DNA of 41,789 bases from Candidatus Blautia excrementigallinarum (GTDB lineage: Bacteria > Bacillota > Clostridia > Lachnospirales > Lachnospiraceae). The stretch lies in NCBI GenBank assembly GCA_019119235.1, contig DWXL01000013.1, positions 1 through 41,789 of the forward strand, in the 5' to 3' direction. The notes beneath the pieces were generated by a model. The model worked only from the letters and a program-made list of their open reading frames with translations, made no database searches and was not told where the DNA came from. Positions 36,639-41,789 of the stretch are shown piece after piece. The position numbers were made by a program, and so were the translations under genes. How positions within the stretch are numbered: position 1 is the stretch's first letter; every line of letters starts with the position of its first letter.

Positions 36639-36699
36639 ATCTTTCACCTGCTGCTCTCTTATGCAGAACCCGGAAAGAATCAAACTTAATTCTAACATA

Positions 36700-36726
36700 A
36701 AAAGAGAGAGATGTACACTCTCTCCT
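36700..36726 (-). terminator. Terminator of the flavoprotein operon on the minus strand
   Basis: gagagag-tgtacat-ctctctc followed by ttttt on the minus strand. Confidence 0.6.
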
Positions 36727-38311
36727 AGGAATTTTTATTTTTTTCACAAATCCATTCCGCAGTGCGGATCCCATCCATAGCCGCGGAGGTAATGCCTCCG
36801 GCGTATCCCGCGCCCTCTCCGCAGGGATAGATCCCCTCCACGTTCGACATTCCGTTCTGGTCTCTTACCAGGCGCACCGGGGATGACGTCCGGCTTTCCA
36901 CGCCGCTTAAAAGAGCGTCCTCTCTGTCGAAGCCCTCTATTTTCTTCCCGAAAGCCGTAATACCCTCTTCAATGGAATCTCCTATCACCTTTGGAAAAAT
37001 GGAGCGCACGTCGGAAAGGGTGTAGCCGCCTTTTATCGCAGGACGTATGCCACCGAGAGTTTCGCTTGGCCTGCCCTCTTTATAATCCTTAAAAAGCTGT
37101 ACCGGAACATTGCTTTTTCCGGCCTCCCAGGCCTTCTTTTCCAGTTCTCTCTGAAAAGCGACGCCGCCAAGGGGTCCATCCTCCGGAAAATCTTCCGGCG
37201 ATACGGTAACGATCAGGGCGCTGTTGGCGTTTTCACCGTCCCTCGCCTGATAGCTCATCCCGTTTACAGCCAGCATCCCCTCTTCGGAAGACGCGTTGAC
37301 CACATAACCGCCAGGACACATACAGAACGAATAAACGCCTCGTCCGTTTTTGCAGGTATGGGTCACTTTATAACTGGCGGCTCCGAGGATATCGTGATCT
37401 TTTTCGCCGTAAAGGGCCCTGTCGATCATATCCTGGGGGTGTTCGACGCGCACTCCCACCGCGAACGACTTCGGTTCCATAGAAACGCCCCGCTCTTTCA
37501 GCATACGGAAGGTATCCCTGGCGCTGTGCCCCGGCGCAAGCACGCAGATTTCAGCCGGAATCCGTTCCTCTCCATTGACCTCCACTGCCTCCAGGCGGTC
37601 TTCCCGGATGATAAGATCCGTAAGTTTCGTGCGGAAACGGAAGCTTCCTCCCATTTCCTCAATCTGACGGCGCAGCGTCTGGACAATCTCTATCAGGATA
37701 TCCGTGCCGAGATGAGGCTTCTGCTGATAGAGGATTTCTTCCGGAGCGCCGGCCTCAACAAAGCGCTTCAGTACTTCATGATTCCTTCCCGATGAATCTT
37801 TTACCAGGGTGTTAAGCTTCCCGTCGGAAAAAGTCCCCGCCCCGCCCTCACCGAACTGCACGTTGGAATCGGGATCCAGAACACCGTTTTTCCAGAAAAC
37901 GTCGACGGTCTCCTTCCTTTTGTCCGCTTCTTCCCCGCGCTCCAGTACCACGGGTCTCATGCCGGCCCGGGCCAGATACCAGGCGCAGAAAAGCCCCGCG
38001 GGGCCGCTGCCGACAATTACAGGCGGATGTTCCGGTGCCTTCCCTCCGACGGATGGAAAGCGGTATTCCTTTTTTGTAGTCAACATAATATTATTATCGT
38101 GAACTTTGCGGAGAATTTTTTTCTCATTCTCTACGCTTACATCCACTGTATAGACAAATTTTTTATCGTCTTTATGTCTGGCGTCCAGCGACTGGCGGAC
38201 AATCTTCCAGGAGAAATTCCCCTGAGGACACCGGAGCTTTCTGGCGATCTGCTGTCTGAGATCCTCTTCCCTGTGATCTACAGGGAGTTTCAGTTGTGTG
38301 ATTCTGATCAT
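36725..38311 (-). CDS. FAD-dependent oxidoreductase (COG2509-like)
   Basis: PPVIVGSGPAGLFCAWYLARAGMRPVVLERGEEADKRKETVDVFWKNGVLDPDSNVQFGEGGAGTFSDGKL. Confidence 0.92.
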   Translation of the reverse strand: MIRITQLKLPVDHREEDLRQQIARKLRCPQGNFSWKIVRQSLDARHKDDKKFVYTVDVSVENEKKILRKVHDNNIMLTTKKEYRFPSVGGKAPEHPPVIVGSGPAGLFCAWYLARAGMRPVVLERGEEADKRKETVDVFWKNGVLDPDSNVQFGEGGAGTFSDGKLNTLVKDSSGRNHEVLKRFVEAGAPEEILYQQKPHLGTDILIEIVQTLRRQIEEMGGSFRFRTKLTDLIIREDRLEAVEVNGEERIPAEICVLAPGHSARDTFRMLKERGVSMEPKSFAVGVRVEHPQDMIDRALYGEKDHDILGAASYKVTHTCKNGRGVYSFCMCPGGYVVNASSEEGMLAVNGMSYQARDGENANSALIVTVSPEDFPEDGPLGGVAFQRELEKKAWEAGKSNVPVQLFKDYKEGRPSETLGGIRPAIKGGYTLSDVRSIFPKVIGDSIEEGITAFGKKIEGFDREDALLSGVESRTSSPVRLVRDQNGMSNVEGIYPCGEGAGYAGGITSAAMDGIRTAEWICEKNKNS

Positions 38312-39489
38312 ATCTTCTCCTTTGCGCTGCAGCAGCCGGCCAGCCAACCGCTGGACCACGCCCACTGAAGATTATAGCCTCCGCAGGCTCCGTCGATATC
38401 CAGGATCTCCCCTGCGAAAAAAATCCCCGGACAGATCAGGGATTCCATGGTATCCTGGTTCACTTCCCCGGTATCCACTCCTCCCGCGCACACCTGCGCC
38501 TGCGCCATGCCGGTGCTTCCGGTGACGGTAAGCGGGAACTCATGAATCGCCGCTGTCAGATCCTTCTGTTTCAGCAGCACCCTGCACAGCCTGTTCGGAA
38601 ACAGGCCGGAAAGAATATCCCCGTCAGAAAGATAAGGGGTAAGTTTCCTCCTCCCGGCGATAAAGGCTTCTGTCTCCTCTTTAGAGCGACCTGGAAGAAA
38701 GTTGATAAAAAGCTCTGCTTTTTTTCCTTCATGGAGGGCACTGAGAGCGTATCTGCTCAGCTGAAACACAGGGATACCGGATACTCCGTAATCTGTGAGC
38801 TGAAGCTCTCCCGTTTCCTTACCGCAAAGAGCGCCCTCCACAAAAAGACGGATCTCTCCCTCCGTGCGCACTCCTGCCCATCCAGAAAATTTTCCCCGGC
38901 ATTTCAGTCCGGTGAGCGCGGGAAGAAGCGGCACGATATGATGACCCAGCTTTTCCGCCAGAGCATATCCGCTTCCGTCCGATCCCTCCACAGAGGAAGC
39001 GGCGGAGCCGCAGGCAAGGACCACCGCGTCTCCCTCATAGTGCCATCCCTCTGTGTTTACTGTCCATGAACCATTTTTACGGTGAATATCCGTCACATGT
39101 TCCCGTGTCTTTATTTTTACTTTCAAGCTGCGCGCCCTCTGTTCCAGAAGGTCCGGAACACACTTAGCCTGTCCGCTTCGGGGATAGAGCCAGCCGTTTT
39201 TATCAACTACAGAAATTCCTGTTTTTTCAAAGAATTCTATTGTGTCTTTTACAGAAAATTTTGCCAGGGCGTTTTCGGCAAATCCGGGATGAGTTCCCCG
39301 GTAACATCCCTGATATTTACGGAGATTGCCAAGATTACAGCGCCCGTTTCCTGTGACGCAGAGCTTGCGTCCGGTTTTTTCATTATGTTCCAGGACTGTG
39401 ACCGCTGCTCCGGATTCCGCCGCGGCAATGGAGGCGATAAGTCCTGCCGCCCCTCCGCCTATGATAATGATCTTTTTCTTTTCATTCAT
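38308..39489 (-). CDS. HI0933-family NAD(P)/FAD-dependent flavoprotein
   Basis: KKIIIIGGGAAGLIASIAAAESGAAVTVLEHNEKTGRKLCVTGNGRCNLGN; GEILDIDGACGGYNLQWAWSSG. Confidence 0.95.
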   Translation of the reverse strand: MNEKKKIIIIGGGAAGLIASIAAAESGAAVTVLEHNEKTGRKLCVTGNGRCNLGNLRKYQGCYRGTHPGFAENALAKFSVKDTIEFFEKTGISVVDKNGWLYPRSGQAKCVPDLLEQRARSLKVKIKTREHVTDIHRKNGSWTVNTEGWHYEGDAVVLACGSAASSVEGSDGSGYALAEKLGHHIVPLLPALTGLKCRGKFSGWAGVRTEGEIRLFVEGALCGKETGELQLTDYGVSGIPVFQLSRYALSALHEGKKAELFINFLPGRSKEETEAFIAGRRKLTPYLSDGDILSGLFPNRLCRVLLKQKDLTAAIHEFPLTVTGSTGMAQAQVCAGGVDTGEVNQDTMESLICPGIFFAGEILDIDGACGGYNLQWAWSSGWLAGCCSAKEKI

Positions 39490-40760
39490 AATGTGATCAG
39501 CTTCTTTTCGTACAGCTTCTGTACCGACATAAGGATTCCCAGTTTCGCGTGTTCCCAGGTAAGTCCTCCCTGGAAGTATACAGCATAGGGCGGCTTCATG
39601 GGACCGTCCGCCGAAAGTTCGATAGAGGAACCCTGTACAAAGGCTCCCGCGGCCATGATCACCTGACTGTCGTATCCCGGCATATCCCAGGGTTCCGGAT
39701 CCACATAACTGTCCACCGGAGCGGCGGCCTGGATCCCCTTGCAGAAAGCGATCACTTTCTCAGGATTTCCAAGCGTTACCGCCTGGATGATATCCTGACG
39801 GGGTTCTCTGCCGTCGGGAACGACAGGGAATCCCAGCCGCTCATAGATGTTCGCAGCGAAAACAGCTCCTTTCAGCGCGCCTTTCGTAACCATTGGCGCC
39901 AGGAAAAAACCCTGGTAAAAAGAACGGTTCACCCCGAGGGAGGCTCCCACCTCCATGCCAAGTCCCGGGCAGGTCATGCGGTTGGCCGCGTTCTTCACAC
40001 ATTCTTTTGTTCCCGCGATATATCCGCCTATGGGAGCAAGTCCGCCGCCGGGATTCTTGATCAGGGATCCCACTATCATGTCAGCGCCCACATCGCTGGG
40101 CTCTATGGTATCCACAAACTCTCCGTAGCAGTTGTCCACCATGCAGATCACATCCGGTTTCAGGCTTTTTACAAATGAGATCAGCTCCCCGATCTGTTTC
40201 ACAGAGAAGGAGGGTCTTGTCTGATAGCCTTTGGAACGCTGGATCTCCACAAGTTTCGTCTTATCGTTTACCGCTTTGCGGATCGCGTCATAGTCGAAAG
40301 ATCCGTCCTCCTTCAGTTCCACCTGACGGTAAGTGATCCCGTATTCCGCAAGGGATCCTCTGGACGGGCGGATACCGATCACTTCCTCCAGAGTGTCGTA
40401 GGGCTTTCCCGCCGGAGCAAGGAGCTCGTCTCCTGGCCGGAGATTTCCGAAAAGGGCGATTGCCAGGGCATGTGTGCCGCAGGCAATCTGTGGACGCACC
40501 AGGCACGCCTCTGTATGGAAGGTGTCCGCATATACTTTTTCCAGAGTATCTCTGCCGAAATCATCGTATCCGTATCCGGAGGAACTGTTAAAGCACTCCG
40601 CGCTCACTTTGTTTTTCTGCATTGCCAGAAGGACTTTCATCTGGTTATATTCCGCAGTTCTGTCAAACTCCTCAAATCTGTCCTTCAGTGTATCCTCAAC
40701 CTTACGGCCGAAATCATAGACCTCAGCCGAGATCCCAAGCTGTTCATATAGCTCTCTCAT
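39486..40760 (-). CDS. Methionine gamma-lyase family (aluminium-resistance-like) PLP enzyme
   Basis: SSGYGYDDFGRDTLEKVYADTFHTEACLVRPQIACGTHAL; GSLIKNPGGGLAPIGGYIAG. Confidence 0.93.
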   Translation of the reverse strand: MRELYEQLGISAEVYDFGRKVEDTLKDRFEEFDRTAEYNQMKVLLAMQKNKVSAECFNSSSGYGYDDFGRDTLEKVYADTFHTEACLVRPQIACGTHALAIALFGNLRPGDELLAPAGKPYDTLEEVIGIRPSRGSLAEYGITYRQVELKEDGSFDYDAIRKAVNDKTKLVEIQRSKGYQTRPSFSVKQIGELISFVKSLKPDVICMVDNCYGEFVDTIEPSDVGADMIVGSLIKNPGGGLAPIGGYIAGTKECVKNAANRMTCPGLGMEVGASLGVNRSFYQGFFLAPMVTKGALKGAVFAANIYERLGFPVVPDGREPRQDIIQAVTLGNPEKVIAFCKGIQAAAPVDSYVDPEPWDMPGYDSQVIMAAGAFVQGSSIELSADGPMKPPYAVYFQGGLTWEHAKLGILMSVQKLYEKKLITL

Positions 40761-40762
40761 GT

Positions 40763-41716
40763 CTATTGTATTCCTTTCATTCCTTTTTCCCGGCACACAG
40801 AAAGCATATATTCAAGGATCCTGTCTTCCCGGTAATCAAATTCGTCTTTGTTGACCCAGATCACATCCCGCTCTCTCCGAAACCAGGTCAGCTGTCTTTT
40901 CGCGAAATGTCTGGTGTCCCGTTTCAGGATGCGCACGGCTTCTTCCAGAGAGTATTCCCCCTCAAGATAAGCCAGTATTTCTTTATATCCCAGGCCCTGC
41001 ATGGAGACCATGCCCCGGGTGCATCCCTCTTCTTTCAGCCGCTTTACTTCCTCCACAAGGCCGTCTCCCAGCATTTCATCCACTCTCTTATCGATCCTCT
41101 CATACAGAAGCTCTCTCGGAACGTTCAGCACGAAATAAGCGAGATCATACGGGCTTTCCTGTTCCCGTTGGGTCATATTGTGGGCGGAGATGGGGCTGTT
41201 GTTCTGATGATAGAATTCCAGCGCGCGGATCACCCGTTTCACGTTATGGGCGTGAATGGCCTTCGCGCTCTCCGGATCCACCTTTTCCAGCATTTCATGG
41301 AGATATTCGCAGCCCTTTTCTTCCGCCAGTCCCTCAAGCTCTGCCCGGTAACCGTCCTCCTGTCCGGCTTCGGTGAAATCTATATCCCGGGTTACCGCCT
41401 GGATATAAAAACCGGTACCGCCCACAAGGATGGGGATTTTCCCTTTGGCGTAAATTTTTTCCATGGCTGCTTTCGCCATCTGCTGAAATTTCACAATATG
41501 AAATTCTTCCCGCGGATCCAGAACGTCGATGAGATAATGGGGGATCCCTCTCATCTCGTCCTTCCTGATTTTGGCGGAACCGATGTCCATTTCCCGGTAG
41601 ACCTGCATGGAATCCGCGGAAATGATCTCTCCGTTTATACGTTCTGCAAGAGAAACGGAAAGGCTTGTTTTACCCGCGGCCGTGGGCCCGGTAAGGACGA
41701 TCAATGGCTGTTTCAT
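40763..41716 (-). CDS. miaA: tRNA dimethylallyltransferase
   Basis: LIVLTGPTAAGKTSLSVSLAERINGEIISADSMQVYREMDIGSAKI. Confidence 0.98.
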   Translation of the reverse strand: MKQPLIVLTGPTAAGKTSLSVSLAERINGEIISADSMQVYREMDIGSAKIRKDEMRGIPHYLIDVLDPREEFHIVKFQQMAKAAMEKIYAKGKIPILVGGTGFYIQAVTRDIDFTEAGQEDGYRAELEGLAEEKGCEYLHEMLEKVDPESAKAIHAHNVKRVIRALEFYHQNNSPISAHNMTQREQESPYDLAYFVLNVPRELLYERIDKRVDEMLGDGLVEEVKRLKEEGCTRGMVSMQGLGYKEILAYLEGEYSLEEAVRILKRDTRHFAKRQLTWFRRERDVIWVNKDEFDYREDRILEYMLSVCREKGMKGIQ

Positions 41717-41729
41717 AACGCCTCCTGTA

Positions 41730-41789
41730 TCACACGATTCGCTTAAATTTCTTTTCCAGTTCTGCCTTTGTCATGGCAATAACTGTAGG
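41730..41789 (-). CDS. mutL: DNA mismatch repair protein MutL, last 19 codons (truncated by the window edge)
   Basis: Minus strand reads PTVIAMTKAELEKKFKRIV*, matching the MutL C-terminal tail; immediately upstream of miaA. Confidence 0.75.
   Translation of the reverse strand, partial: PTVIAMTKAELEKKFKRIV

Noticed and set aside
40622-41746. 374-aa plus-strand ORF
   Set aside because: Antisense to miaA and the Met gamma-lyase-family gene.

Overview
This 41.8 kb window looks like a chromosomal segment from a Clostridia, probably Lachnospiraceae-type, genome (inferred from gene content and order). Most of it is conserved housekeeping DNA: a 3' sigma-factor fragment and its DUF4179 partner; a TIGR03960 radical SAM/DUF2344/RNase E-G block; rplU-prp-rpmA-obgE-yhbY-nadD-yqeK-rsfS; lexA; a HlyD-like/yggS/sepF/ylmH/aroB/lspA/rluA block; a cytidylate-kinase-like gene, dtd and a XerS-like recombinase; and on the minus strand mutL(end)-miaA-(Met gamma-lyase family)-two flavoproteins and radC-mreB-mreC-mreD-mrdA-minD-minE-rodA-dac. 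No tRNA, rRNA, CRISPR array or transposase was seen. The most interesting parts are: (1) a five-gene minus-strand operon (SCP2-like protein, membrane-anchored alpha/beta hydrolase, free-standing condensation-domain protein, carrier protein, AMP-forming acyl ligase) with a divergent TetR regulator and two GACCAGYGGTC-type operators, which looks like a compact acyl-conjugating (ligase/carrier/condensation) pathway; (2) a 760-bp intergenic region with three different tandem arrays (13 bp x6, ~52 bp x7+ with nested 26- and 103-bp periods, 24 bp x4) around a strong terminator hairpin; (3) a shape/division cluster with no minC beside minDE, a divergent MreB-like protein and a PBP2 with a ~250-aa insertion; (4) a LexA-box-like site between lexA and the sepF-containing operon. 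All calls come from reading the sequence; no database search was run.
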